DNA of 64,000 nucleotides from Bacillota bacterium. GTDB lineage: Bacteria > Bacillota > Clostridia > Lachnospirales > Lachnospiraceae. Below are positions 1 through 8,697 of the stretch, one piece after another. The position numbers and the translations under genes were made by a program. Every line of letters starts with the position of its first letter. The stretch's first letter is position 1. The stretch is taken from assembly GCA_023392535.1 (NCBI GenBank), contig JAEVYY010000014.1, positions 124,001 to 188,000 on the forward strand. Reading direction: 5' to 3'. A model generated the notes under the pieces. That model searched no databases. It saw only the letters and a list, made by a program, of their open reading frames with translations, and was not told the origin of the DNA.

Positions 1-57
1 TAAAACGTTAATAATTAATACAATCATGTAGATAGAATACACAAAATATATAAATAG

Positions 58-81
58 GGGAAACTATTTGATTAGTTTCCC
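58..81 (+). other. hairpin upstream of the flagellar operon segment
   Basis: An 8-bp perfect inverted repeat (GGGAAACT / AGTTTCCC) with an 8-nt loop lies about 90 bases before flbD. Only a short TTT follows, so it is a weak terminator or an mRNA-processing hairpin at best. No gene is visible in bases 1-169. Confidence 0.35.
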
Positions 82-169
82 TTTACCACTTCAATTATGA
101 TAGGTAAATGAAAAGAAGAATAGGGGAAGTGACACTAATTACTTAATACAAAAGAGGGAGGGGAATATT

Positions 170-355
170 TTGATAGAAGTGACTAGAATGGACGGAACAA
201 CAATATTGATCAATGTAAGCTTAATTGAAATCGTGGAAGAAACTCCAGATACGGTTATTTCGCTTACTACCGGTAAGAAAATTATTGTAAAAGAAAGTAG
301 ACAAGAAGTGAAAAATCTTGTAAAATTGTGTAGAAAGGATATTTTTGCGGATTAG
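170..355 (+). CDS. flbD: FlbD-family flagellar protein
   Basis: A 61-residue protein of the small FlbD family, which is found in flagellar operons of Firmicutes and spirochaetes and has no established biochemical activity. The N-terminal 'MIEVTRMDG' followed by a basic/acidic C-terminal half is typical of the family, as is the length. The start is TTG, preceded by a strong GGGAGGGG ribosome site. It sits 13 bases ahead of motA, the usual order flbD-motA-motB. The upstream part of the operon (probably flgE) is outside the window. Identification rests on length, N-terminal motif and context. Confidence 0.85.
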   Translation: MIEVTRMDGTTILINVSLIEIVEETPDTVISLTTGKKIIVKESRQEVKNLVKLCRKDIFAD

Positions 356-368
356 TGCAAAAGAGTAG

Positions 369-1172
369 GTGTTTACAGTGGATTTAGCATCATTATTAGG
401 TTTGGTTGTAGGTATCGTACTGGTAATTATATCTATAAGCATCGGCGACCAGGGAATTGCAGCACTTATGAATTTCTTAGACTTTCCATCTGTTTTGATT
501 ACCCTTGGTGGTTCTTTGTGTGCTGTATTTGCTTCTAGCACGGTAGCAGACTACATAGCAGGATTAAAGAGTTTTACACTTGTCTTTAAGGCGCCTAGTG
601 TCAATACGCCAGAGATTATTAAGAAAATCATTGATTTATCTAATGTTGCACGTAAAGAAGGTCTCCTTTCTCTTGAAGAAGCAGCTGGTGATTTGGATGA
701 CGCGTTTCTGAAAAAAGGAATTTTATTGATTGTAGATGGTACAGATCCTGATCTGGTTCGTGCCATTATGGAAACAGAGCTTGTAAGTATCGATGGCAGG
801 CATAAGAAGAATTTTGCATTCTGGGAAAATTTGGGTTCTATGGGTCCGGCATGGGGTATGATCGGTACGTTAATAGGTTTGATTAATATGTTGAAGCAGA
901 TGGATGATGCGGCTTCGATAGGACCTTCTATGGCCGTTGCCCTGATTACTACTTTTTATGGTTCTATGCTTGCAAACTGGTTATGTACGCCAGTTGTAAC
1001 AAAATTAAAAGTGAATAATGAACAAGAGATGATGGTCAAAGAAATTATGATAGAGGGTCTTCTTTCAATACAGGCAGGAGAAAATCCCCGTGTCATTGAA
1101 GAAAAGTTGAAATCGTTCTTAGCACCATCTGAAAGGCAAAATGCTTCCGCTAACACAGGGGGTGAAGAATAG
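369..1172 (+). CDS. motA: flagellar motor stator protein MotA
   Basis: MotA is the membrane subunit of the MotA5-MotB2 stator that couples ion flow to flagellar rotation. The 267-residue length fits the family. Two N-terminal membrane segments (residues about 5-25 and 35-55) are followed by a large cytoplasmic loop and two more segments around 'GPAWGMIGTLIGLINML' and 'SIGPSMAVALITTFYGSML', the conserved pore-lining region. The start is GTG; a second in-frame GTG lies nine bases further on, so the exact N-terminus is uncertain. motB follows directly, its ATG immediately after the motA stop, which indicates translational coupling. Confidence 0.95.
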   Translation: MFTVDLASLLGLVVGIVLVIISISIGDQGIAALMNFLDFPSVLITLGGSLCAVFASSTVADYIAGLKSFTLVFKAPSVNTPEIIKKIIDLSNVARKEGLLSLEEAAGDLDDAFLKKGILLIVDGTDPDLVRAIMETELVSIDGRHKKNFAFWENLGSMGPAWGMIGTLIGLINMLKQMDDAASIGPSMAVALITTFYGSMLANWLCTPVVTKLKVNNEQEMMVKEIMIEGLLSIQAGENPRVIEEKLKSFLAPSERQNASANTGGEE

Positions 1173-1970
1173 ATGGCAAAAAGAAAAGAAGATCCGCCTA
1201 AGCCAGGGGCACCTGAATGGACAACTACATTTGGGGATTTGATGAATTTGCTTTTATGTTTTTTTGTTCTTTTATTTTCCATGTCTAGTGTAGATGCGCA
1301 AAAATTCGAACTGGTAGCGGCATCTTTTTCGCAGACATTTAGCATTTTTCAATCAGGTTCCACATCCATAGGAGATGGGTTGTTAATCAGTAATGGTATC
1401 AGCCAGCTAAATCAATTAGATCAGTATTTTAACAGTACAGGGAAGTCGGCAGAAGGCAGTGAGGAGTTAAAAGATGCTCTTGATGAAGTGGAATCCGAAA
1501 AATTGAAAAAATCTGAGGAACTGGCTGAAAGAATTGCTGAATCATTAAAAGAAGAAAAATTGGATAAGGAAGTTGATATTAATTTTACATCCCAGTATGT
1601 ACAACTTACCTTAAATGGTGCGTTGCTTTTTGATTCTGGAAGCGCAGCATTAAAAAAGGAATCTTTTCCCATGATGGAAAAGCTGGGAGAATTACTGGGA
1701 AGATATGCGGAAAGTATCATTGAAGTAGAGGGACATACGGATAATGTTCCTATTCACACCGTTAGGTTTGCAAATAATAATGAATTAAGTAGTTTTAGAG
1801 CTTTATCTGTATTTGATTATTTGACAGCAAATACAACATTAGATCCATCGATGATAAAGCATGCGGGTCGAGGAGAATATGTCCCGGTCGCAGACAATTC
1901 TACGGTAGAGGGACGTGCCAGAAACAGACGCGTAGAAATTAAGATTTATCATTCCCTTAGTTCCTATTAG
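1173..1970 (+). CDS. motB: flagellar motor stator protein MotB
   Basis: MotB anchors the stator to peptidoglycan and carries the ion-binding aspartate. The 265-residue protein has a short basic N-terminus, then one membrane segment beginning 'FGDLMNLLLCFFVLLF'; Asp22 in this stretch is the expected ion-binding residue. A plug/linker rich in Glu and Lys (about 85-130) leads to a C-terminal OmpA-like peptidoglycan-binding domain containing 'VEGHTDNVPI' and 'GRARNRRVEI'. Both hallmarks are intact, so it should be functional. It abuts motA and is followed by fliL. Confidence 0.95.
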   Translation: MAKRKEDPPKPGAPEWTTTFGDLMNLLLCFFVLLFSMSSVDAQKFELVAASFSQTFSIFQSGSTSIGDGLLISNGISQLNQLDQYFNSTGKSAEGSEELKDALDEVESEKLKKSEELAERIAESLKEEKLDKEVDINFTSQYVQLTLNGALLFDSGSAALKKESFPMMEKLGELLGRYAESIIEVEGHTDNVPIHTVRFANNNELSSFRALSVFDYLTANTTLDPSMIKHAGRGEYVPVADNSTVEGRARNRRVEIKIYHSLSSY

Positions 1971-1991
1971 ATGAAAGGCAAGGAGGCCAAA

Positions 1992-2510
1992 ATGAAAAAG
2001 AATTTGCTTTCTATCTTGATTTTAGCATTACTTATCGTGAACATTGTATTGACGTCGATCATGATGTTCAGCGTAACAAGTGCATCCAATAAGACAGCGG
2101 CTTTAGTTACAGATATTGCTAGTATTATCAAGTTAGATATTGGAACACCAGCCACAGGCGGTGAGACGACAACAGAAGTATCCATTGAAGATACAGAGGT
2201 TTATGATATTGCAGAAAAAATGACTATTCCTCTGGCAAAAGGAAGTGATGATACAACACATTATGCGCAGGTTGCAGTCACGCTTTCCTTGAATACCAAA
2301 GACAAAGGGTATAAAAGTTTCGGTTCTACTTTATCAACGAAGGAAAGTTTGATTAAAAGTGCAATTAATGAGGTGATAGGAACATATACATTAGAAGAGG
2401 CACAGGCAGAGCAGAGTGCAATGAGAAAAGAGATCTTGGAAAAAATACAGGCATTGTTCGATTCTCAATTTGTTTATGACGTTTCCTTTAGTGATATTTT
2501 GTTTCAATAG
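1992..2510 (+). CDS. fliL: flagellar basal body-associated protein FliL
   Basis: FliL is a single-pass membrane protein that surrounds the stator and supports torque. The 172-residue product has an N-terminal membrane segment (about residues 5-25) and a periplasmic-type domain with the FliL pattern 'YAQVAVTLSLN...I...VIG'. I place the start at the second ATG because AAGGAGG at 1980-1986 is ideally spaced for it; the ATG at 1971 directly after the motB stop has no ribosome site of its own. FliL is often divergent, so recognition leans on the position between motB and fliM as well as on topology. Confidence 0.85.
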   Translation: MKKNLLSILILALLIVNIVLTSIMMFSVTSASNKTAALVTDIASIIKLDIGTPATGGETTTEVSIEDTEVYDIAEKMTIPLAKGSDDTTHYAQVAVTLSLNTKDKGYKSFGSTLSTKESLIKSAINEVIGTYTLEEAQAEQSAMRKEILEKIQALFDSQFVYDVSFSDILFQ

Positions 2511-2556
2511 AAGATTATGTTCCACCTAAAAATCAAATGATAGGAGGTGGGTTGAC

Positions 2557-3537
2557 GTGGGAGAGGTCCTGTCACAAAACGAGATAGATAGTTTGCTTCA
2601 GGCTTTAAGTACTGGCGAACTTGACATGGACGACATGCAAAATGATGGTGAAAAGCAGGTGAAAAGCTACGATTTTAAAAGGCCTGCTAAATTTTCCAAA
2701 GAGCACTTGCGAACCTTAGAAATTATTTTTGAACACTATGGAAGATTATTATCTACGAATTTACCAGTATATTTGAGAAAAAATATTCAAGTAGAAGTTG
2801 TTAGTTCCGAGACAGTAACATTTTCTGAATTTTCTAATGCATTGTCTAATCCTGTTTTATTGGGGATTGTAAATTTTGCACCATTAAATGGTAATATTAT
2901 ATTGGAGCTGGCTGCGAATCTTGGTTATGCCATGATAGACAGAATGCTCGGTGGCCAGGGGAGTCCATTGGATAAAACAAGGGAATTTTCTGAGATCGAG
3001 ATGACTATCGTTGAGAAGATAATGATTATTTCTATGCAGCTTTTACGAGAGCCCTGGAAAAATGTTGTGGAAATAAATCCAGTCATGGAAAGAATAGAAA
3101 CAAATGCACAGTTTGCGCAAGTAATAGCTCCTAATGATATGATTGCCATTGTTACGTTAAACCTTAAAATTGGTGATACGGAAGGTATGATGAATATTTG
3201 TCTTCCTTATTTTACATTAGAAAATATCATGGACAAGTTGAATACGAAGTATTGGTATTCTACGATGCAAGAAGATTCCGATGTAAATTATCAGGATTAC
3301 ATACAGTCTTTGATTAAGAAAGTAGAAATTCCAGTCAAAGCAGTCCTTGGAAAAAGCACAGTGTCTGTGAATGATTTCATGAACTTACAAGTTGGTGACA
3401 TTATTCGGTTAAATTCAAGGGTAGATAGTGAATTAGATGTCTATGTTGGAAATATAAGGAAATTTACCGCATTGCCTGGTGCAAATAAGGACGTTTATGC
3501 AGCACGGGTAGCTTCGGTAGTAAGAGAGGGGGAATAA
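2557..3537 (+). CDS. fliM: flagellar motor switch protein FliM
   Basis: FliM is the C-ring switch component that binds CheY-P and sets rotation direction. The 326-residue protein begins with the CheY-binding peptide 'VLSQNEIDSLL', followed by the CheC-like middle domain (about 45-230) and a C-terminal SpoA/FliN-like domain (about 250-325, 'LQVGDIIRLNSRVDSELDVYVG'). The start is GTG with TAGGAGGTGG just upstream. fliY follows after three bases, so the two switch proteins are probably made in a coupled way. Length and domain order are normal. Confidence 0.95.
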   Translation: MGEVLSQNEIDSLLQALSTGELDMDDMQNDGEKQVKSYDFKRPAKFSKEHLRTLEIIFEHYGRLLSTNLPVYLRKNIQVEVVSSETVTFSEFSNALSNPVLLGIVNFAPLNGNIILELAANLGYAMIDRMLGGQGSPLDKTREFSEIEMTIVEKIMIISMQLLREPWKNVVEINPVMERIETNAQFAQVIAPNDMIAIVTLNLKIGDTEGMMNICLPYFTLENIMDKLNTKYWYSTMQEDSDVNYQDYIQSLIKKVEIPVKAVLGKSTVSVNDFMNLQVGDIIRLNSRVDSELDVYVGNIRKFTALPGANKDVYAARVASVVREGE

Positions 3538-3540
3538 GAC

Positions 3541-4773
3541 ATGGACGGAATGTTGTCCCAGGATGAGATAAATGCGTTGCTTGCGGGCATGGATTTGCCA
3601 GAAAGCAGTTCAAATACAGGAGATTCTGAGTTAGATGCGGGTATAGGGCATGCAGCTGCTCCGGATATAAGCTTAACGGAAGCAGAAACAGATGCAATTG
3701 GTGAAGTTGCAAATATAAGTATGGGGACATCGGCTACAACACTTTATTCCTTAGTAAATCGAAAAGTTAGTATTACCACTCCCGTCGTAACGACTGAGGT
3801 TTGGGAAGGCGTGTTAAGGGAATATGAAAAACCATGTGTGTTCATTGAAATTTTATATACAACTGGTTTAGCAGGAAGTAATATTTTAGTGTTGAAAGAG
3901 CATGATGTGAAAGTTATTACAGATTTGATGATGGGTGGAGATGGAACCAATACGGATGGAGCATTAACAGAACTACATCTTAGTGCTATTTCAGAAGCGA
4001 TGAACCAAATGATGGGCTCTGCAGCTACTTCACTGTCATCTATGTTGAATGAGACAATTGATATTAGTCCTCCAAATGCGAGTTTGATTGACTTAGGGGA
4101 ATTCAAACAAGCGGGTGAGATTGCTCCGTTTTTAGAGGATACTTTTGTTAAAATAGCATTTCGGATGCAAATTGAGGATATCGTTGATAGTACAATTATG
4201 CAATTATATCCTTTGGATTTCGCAAGATCTCTCTATGATACTTTTATAGATCAGCAGAATGCAGCAGCTGGCGCGTCCACTGCCGAACAGGAACCACAAC
4301 CGTATGTAGCGCCGCAGGCAGATATGACAATGCAAAACCAGAATCAAGGTTATGGAAATCTAAATTCACAGATGGGGATGCCACAAATGCAAACAGGAAT
4401 ACCACAAACACAGGCAGGAATGTCACAAATGCAAGCAGGAATGCCACAAATGCAAACGGGAATGCCTCAAATGCATCAGAATATTAATATTCAACCAGCA
4501 CAATTTCAAAATTTCTCTAATAACTTTACCGTAGCAGGTCAGGAAAATATTGGATTAATTATGGATGTGCCACTGGAAGTAACGGTGGAACTAGGAAGGA
4601 CTAAAAAATCGATTGCGGAAATTTTGGATTTTGCGCCAGGAACTATTATTGAGCTCGATAAGATCGCTGGTGAACCAATCGATGTTCTTGTAAATGGTAA
4701 GTTTGTTGCAAAAGGCGAGGTAGTAGTAATAGAAGAGAGCTTTGGTATTCGTGTAACGGAAATCATAAAATAA
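3541..4773 (+). CDS. fliY: flagellar motor switch phosphatase FliY
   Basis: FliY is the Gram-positive switch protein that combines a CheC-type CheY-P phosphatase domain with a C-terminal FliN domain. Residues 1-15 hold another CheY-binding peptide ('MLSQDEINALL'). Two CheC-type phosphatase motifs follow, 'IGEVANISMG' and 'ISEAMNQMMG', each with the Glu and Asn of the active site. The FliN/SpoA domain is at about 335-410 ('LEVTVELGRTKKSIAEIL'). Between them is an unusually Met/Gln-rich linker (about 235-325) with five 7-residue repeats. Total length is 410 residues. cheY lies 25 bases downstream, next to the enzyme that dephosphorylates its product. Confidence 0.95.
   Translation: MDGMLSQDEINALLAGMDLPESSSNTGDSELDAGIGHAAAPDISLTEAETDAIGEVANISMGTSATTLYSLVNRKVSITTPVVTTEVWEGVLREYEKPCVFIEILYTTGLAGSNILVLKEHDVKVITDLMMGGDGTNTDGALTELHLSAISEAMNQMMGSAATSLSSMLNETIDISPPNASLIDLGEFKQAGEIAPFLEDTFVKIAFRMQIEDIVDSTIMQLYPLDFARSLYDTFIDQQNAAAGASTAEQEPQPYVAPQADMTMQNQNQGYGNLNSQMGMPQMQTGIPQTQAGMSQMQAGMPQMQTGMPQMHQNINIQPAQFQNFSNNFTVAGQENIGLIMDVPLEVTVELGRTKKSIAEILDFAPGTIIELDKIAGEPIDVLVNGKFVAKGEVVVIEESFGIRVTEIIK
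4375..4479 (+). repeat. 21-bp in-frame tandem repeat in the fliY linker
   Basis: Five consecutive 21-bp units encode variants of Gly-Met/Ile-Pro/Ser-Gln-Met/Thr-Gln-Xaa: GMPQMQT, GIPQTQA, GMSQMQA, GMPQMQT and GMPQMHQ. The unit is in frame, so copy-number change would lengthen or shorten the disordered linker between the phosphatase and FliN domains without breaking the gene. Confidence 0.85.
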
Positions 4774-4798
4774 AAACATGGAATAGGAGTGACAAAAT

Positions 4799-5161
4799 AT
4801 GGCTAAGAATATTTTGATTTGTGATGACGCAGCATTTATGCGCATGATGATTAAGGACATTTTAACAAAAAACGGTTATAACGTTATTGGAGAAGCGGAA
4901 AATGGTGTAAAGGCCGTTGAAAAATATCTGGAGTTAAAGCCGGATTTGACTCTTATGGATATTACAATGCCAGAGATGGATGGAATTTTAGCTTTAAAGA
5001 AAATCAAGGAAAATGATGCAGGAGCAACTGTAATCATGTGTTCTGCAATGGGTCAGCAGGCTATGGTGATTGAATCTATTCAAGCAGGAGCAAAAGACTT
5101 TATTGTAAAACCATTTCAAGCAGACCGTGTAATAGAAGCAGTTAAGAAAGTTGTAGGTTAA
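4799..5161 (+). CDS. cheY: chemotaxis response regulator CheY
   Basis: A stand-alone 120-residue receiver domain. Phosphorylated by CheA, CheY binds FliM/FliY and switches the flagellar motor. The acidic pair is at residues 9-10 ('ICDDAAFMR'), the phospho-acceptor is Asp54 in 'LMDITMPEMDG', followed by the conserved Ser/Thr (in 'VIMCSAMG') and Lys ('DFIVKPF'). It has no output domain. The ribosome site TAGGAG is well placed. The position between fliY and fliO is the standard clostridial and Bacillus location. Confidence 0.95.
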   Translation: MAKNILICDDAAFMRMMIKDILTKNGYNVIGEAENGVKAVEKYLELKPDLTLMDITMPEMDGILALKKIKENDAGATVIMCSAMGQQAMVIESIQAGAKDFIVKPFQADRVIEAVKKVVG

Positions 5162-5162
5162 A

Positions 5163-5534
5163 ATGTTAATAACCCATTATAGCAGTTTGGATGCTATAGC
5201 TGAATTTCTGACGATAGTAATCATATTTATATTTGTATTGGCAATCACTTTTTTTACTACCAAGTGGGTTGCCAATTATCAGAAGGGAAGAAGTTTCAGC
5301 AAAAATATTCAAGTTATTGAGACGTATAAAATTACAACGAACAAGTACTTACAGCTTGTTAAAGCAGGTGATAAATACTTGGTAATCGCAGTGTGTAAAG
5401 ACACGGTGACTCTTTTAACTGAGCTGGATAGAGAACAAATTAAGTTCCCTGATGAAAAAGACCAAAGAGTGAATTTCAAAGAGATACTAGAGAAGGCAAA
5501 AGCAATTGCATCTGGTAAAAAAAATTCTGATTAA
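5163..5534 (+). CDS. fliO: flagellar biosynthetic protein FliO
   Basis: A 123-residue, single-pass membrane protein with its membrane segment near residues 14-34 and a soluble C-terminal part ('IQVIETYKITTNKYLQLVKAGDKYLVIAV') that matches the FliO/FliZ pattern. FliO assists assembly of the FliP pore of the flagellar type III export apparatus. Sequence conservation in the family is low, and the call also rests on its place between cheY and fliP. The start codon follows the cheY stop by one base, and no strong ribosome site of its own is visible, suggesting coupling to cheY translation. Confidence 0.85.
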   Translation: MLITHYSSLDAIAEFLTIVIIFIFVLAITFFTTKWVANYQKGRSFSKNIQVIETYKITTNKYLQLVKAGDKYLVIAVCKDTVTLLTELDREQIKFPDEKDQRVNFKEILEKAKAIASGKKNSD

Positions 5535-5575
5535 GGGATTGGGATTAGTACAGGGCATGCCTATGGGAGCTAATA

Positions 5576-6448
5576 ATGAAACATTTATTTATTAAGAATA
5601 AGGTAGTAAAAAATTTGTGCCTGCTGTTACTAGTGGGCATATTGTGCATAATTTTCCCTACTAGCGCATATGCGATGGGAACTGGTATCACTTCTAATGA
5701 TACGGGGACTACAGATACGAAGACCAATATAAAAGAACCTGGAAGTGCGTCGACAGGAGAAGATTTAAAAGAATTGAATGTGGCAAATAATCTAACGATT
5801 ACATATAACAACGGAGATGGTGAAATCGCTGGTTCATTAAGAATTTTAATTATTTTAACAGCGATAGGACTGGCTCCTATTATGCTGATGGTGCTCACCT
5901 CGTTTACAAGGATCATTATTGTTCTGCATTTCACCAGAACAGCGCTTGGTACGCAGACATCCCCTCCTAACCAGATCATCATCGCAATTGCACTTTTTCT
6001 TACTTTTTTTATTATGAGTCCCATTTTTGCGCAGATAAACGTAGAGGCTGTACAACCATTTGATAGAGGTGAGATTACGCAGGAAGAAGCACTGCAGAAG
6101 GGAATGGAGCCTTTACGTCAATTTATGTATAAGCAAACGCAGACAAAAGATGTAAAAATGTTCTTAGAGATTGCAGGTACGGAAGACGTGGAAGAATTAA
6201 ACGATATTCCTACTACCATCTTGATTCCAAGCTTTATCATAAGTGAATTGCGGACTGCATTTATTATTGGATTTTTAATCTATATTCCTTTTATTGTGAT
6301 AGACATGGTGGTAGCTTCTACACTTATGAGTATGGGTATGATGATGTTACCGCCGACCACGATTTCCATGCCATTTAAAATTTTATTGTTTATTATGGCA
6401 GATGGGTGGAATCTTGTGATAGGTAACCTGGTAAAGACGTTTTATTAA
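5576..6448 (+). CDS. fliP: flagellar export gate protein FliP
   Basis: FliP forms the core of the export gate with FliQ and FliR. The 290-residue protein has an N-terminal signal peptide (membrane segment about 13-32, ending 'SAYAMG'), a short linker, and four conserved membrane helices. The family hallmark 'LTSFTRIIIVLHFTRTALG' follows the first gate helix, with 'PPNQIIIAIALFLTFFIM' next. The length is slightly above the 245-260 typical of E. coli because of the pre-gate linker. fliQ follows after 15 bases. Confidence 0.95.
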   Translation: MKHLFIKNKVVKNLCLLLLVGILCIIFPTSAYAMGTGITSNDTGTTDTKTNIKEPGSASTGEDLKELNVANNLTITYNNGDGEIAGSLRILIILTAIGLAPIMLMVLTSFTRIIIVLHFTRTALGTQTSPPNQIIIAIALFLTFFIMSPIFAQINVEAVQPFDRGEITQEEALQKGMEPLRQFMYKQTQTKDVKMFLEIAGTEDVEELNDIPTTILIPSFIISELRTAFIIGFLIYIPFIVIDMVVASTLMSMGMMMLPPTTISMPFKILLFIMADGWNLVIGNLVKTFY

Positions 6449-6463
6449 AAAGGGGCATTGACA

Positions 6464-6733
6464 ATGACAACAGATGTAGTTAGTGAAATAACAAGAACTG
6501 CTCTTTATACCATTATAGAAACAGCGGCTCCGTTACTTCTCATATCTCTAATTGTAGGATTAATTGTAAGTATATTCCAAACAGTCACATCCATACAGGA
6601 ACAGACATTGACTTTCGTTCCAAAAATTATATGTATTTTTTTGGGATTGATGTTTTTTGGAGAATGGATGTTAAATCGTATGATTACATTTATGACAAAA
6701 TTATGGTCAGATTTCTCAATTTATATAAGGTAA
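6464..6733 (+). CDS. fliQ: flagellar export gate protein FliQ
   Basis: FliQ is a small two-helix membrane subunit of the flagellar export gate. Starting at the ATG at 6464 gives 89 residues, the standard family length; a TTG two codons upstream lies too close to the AAGGGG ribosome site at about 6450-6455. Hydrophobic helices cover about 18-40 and 52-75, with the family pattern 'SIFQTVTSIQEQTLTFVPKI' joining them. It lies between fliP and fliR in canonical order. Confidence 0.95.
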   Translation: MTTDVVSEITRTALYTIIETAAPLLLISLIVGLIVSIFQTVTSIQEQTLTFVPKIICIFLGLMFFGEWMLNRMITFMTKLWSDFSIYIR

Positions 6734-6737
6734 TAGT

Positions 6738-7523
6738 ATGATCAATCTTTCATTTTCATTTTCAGAACTGGAATATTTTTTATTCATTATGACAAGAGTA
6801 ACTTGCTTTATTTATATTGTCCCTTTTTTTGGTATTAATAATAATGTGCCAAGACGAGTTAAAATTGCATTTAGCTTCTTTGTGTCTTATTTGTTATATA
6901 ATATTATAGTGCCGCATGAAACTGTTCCATACACAACGCTGTTGGGATATACGACGATTTTATTAAAGGAAGCAGCTACAGGAATTCTCATAGGCTTTGG
7001 TGCAAACATGTGTACTACTATTATGACATTTGCTGGAAGAATGGTAGATATGGAGATTGGATTATCCATGGCGAGTCAGATGGATCCAATGACGAAAGAG
7101 AATTCAACAATTACCGGTCTGTTATATCAATATGGGATGATGTTGCTTCTAATTGCAACGGGTATGTATCGATATATATTAAACGCATTAGTAGAGACTT
7201 TTACCTTGATTCCTATTAACGGAGCTATCTTTCATACTTCAAAAATCTTAAGCTCTTCGATAACTTTTCTAAGTGAATATATTGTAATCGGCTTTCGGAT
7301 TTTTTTGCCGGTATTTACAGTCATCACGCTTTTGAATGCGGTACTTGGTATTTTAGCTAAAATAGCACCACAATTAAATATGTTTTCCGTTGGTATTCAG
7401 TTAAAGATTTTAGCAGGTCTGGGCATTTTATATGCAACGATTGGTTTATTGCCCAGTGCATCTAACTTTGTTTTTATTGAGATGAAAAAAATGATGGTTT
7501 CTTTTGTTGAGGCATTAATGTAA
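6738..7523 (+). CDS. fliR: flagellar export gate protein FliR
   Basis: FliR (261 residues) completes the FliP5Q4R1 export gate. It is hydrophobic throughout with about six membrane helices. Family features visible include 'FIMTRVTCFIYIVPFFG' near the N-terminus, 'LLKEAATGILIGFGANM', and 'GRMVDMEIGLSMASQMDP'. It starts four bases after fliQ ends and is followed by flhB; in some clostridia fliR and flhB are fused, but here they are separate genes. Confidence 0.95.
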   Translation: MINLSFSFSELEYFLFIMTRVTCFIYIVPFFGINNNVPRRVKIAFSFFVSYLLYNIIVPHETVPYTTLLGYTTILLKEAATGILIGFGANMCTTIMTFAGRMVDMEIGLSMASQMDPMTKENSTITGLLYQYGMMLLLIATGMYRYILNALVETFTLIPINGAIFHTSKILSSSITFLSEYIVIGFRIFLPVFTVITLLNAVLGILAKIAPQLNMFSVGIQLKILAGLGILYATIGLLPSASNFVFIEMKKMMVSFVEALM

Positions 7524-7554
7524 AAATGCTGATGGATAAGGCAGAGGTATTTAT

Positions 7555-8667
7555 GTGATTTTAAAATATAATTTGCAATATTTTGCAAAAGATGGTCCTG
7601 GCGGTGAAAAAACGGAGCCGGCCACACAGAAAAAATTAACGGATGCGAGAAAAGAAGGTAATGTAGCAAAGAGTAAAGAATTAAGCAATGCATTGAGTCT
7701 GCTCTCACTGTTCCTAATATTAAAATTCTGGATCAAAGCGCTAGGAACTGATTTAAAAAGCACTTTTCAAACGGTATATAGATTGATTCCTGAATTGGTG
7801 AAAAATATGGGAGGAGCAGTGCCTGTTCATGAGGTAGCATCTATAATTACCAACACGATGATACGCATTTTAATCATTGTATTACCCGTATTTATAATTG
7901 GGTTCCTTGTCGCATTTATTGGAGATCTTATACAAGTAAAATGGCGACCCACTACAAAACCATTACAGCCTAAATTAAGTAAATTGAGCCCGTTAAAAGG
8001 CATGAAAAGATTGTTTTCAACAAGATCGTTATTGGAATTATTAAAATCCGTCATTAAAATTATAATTATTATTACGGTAATCTATTCTACTTTAAAAAAG
8101 CAATGGAATTATTTATTTCTTCTATATGAGATATCACTAAATCAGGCAATTGCAATGGTGGGTACAGTAGCAATTGATTTGGGTTTGAAAATTTCCTACA
8201 TCTACCTGGTGGTTTCAATACTGGATTTTGGGTATCAAAAGTGGAAATTTAGTGAAGATATGAAAATGTCCAAGCAGGAAGTAAAAGATGAATTTAAGAA
8301 CGCTGAGGGTGATCCACAGATCAAGGGGAAAATCAGACAGAAGATGAGGGAAGCTTCTCAACGTAGGATGATGCAGAATCTGCCTAAGGCAGATGTAGTT
8401 ATCACAAATCCTACCCATTATGCGGTAGCGGTCAAATATGAACCAGATAGTGCAGAAGCACCGGTCGTAGTAGCAAAGGGACAGGATAATTTAGCGCAGA
8501 GGATGAAACGGATCGCAAAAGAAAATAAGGTTGAGATCGTTGAAAATAAGCCATTAGCCAGAATGTTGTATGCCAATGTTGAAATTGGAGAAATGGTACC
8601 GCCTGAGTTATATCAGGCAGTGGCGGAAGTGCTTGCAATGGTATATCATATGCAGGGAAAAGTATAG
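7555..8667 (+). CDS. flhB: flagellar export switch protein FlhB
   Basis: FlhB controls substrate specificity of the flagellar export machine through self-cleavage. The 370-residue protein has an N-terminal 'EKTEPATQKKLTDARKEG' motif, four membrane helices (about 45-210) and a cytoplasmic domain containing the cleavage site NPTH, with Asn285-Pro286 as the scissile bond. The start is GTG. All catalytic residues are present, so export switching should be normal. Spacing to flhA is 30 bases. Confidence 0.95.
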   Translation: MILKYNLQYFAKDGPGGEKTEPATQKKLTDARKEGNVAKSKELSNALSLLSLFLILKFWIKALGTDLKSTFQTVYRLIPELVKNMGGAVPVHEVASIITNTMIRILIIVLPVFIIGFLVAFIGDLIQVKWRPTTKPLQPKLSKLSPLKGMKRLFSTRSLLELLKSVIKIIIIITVIYSTLKKQWNYLFLLYEISLNQAIAMVGTVAIDLGLKISYIYLVVSILDFGYQKWKFSEDMKMSKQEVKDEFKNAEGDPQIKGKIRQKMREASQRRMMQNLPKADVVITNPTHYAVAVKYEPDSAEAPVVVAKGQDNLAQRMKRIAKENKVEIVENKPLARMLYANVEIGEMVPPELYQAVAEVLAMVYHMQGKV

Positions 8668-8697
8668 GTTTTTAAATTAACACAGGGGAGAAGACAG

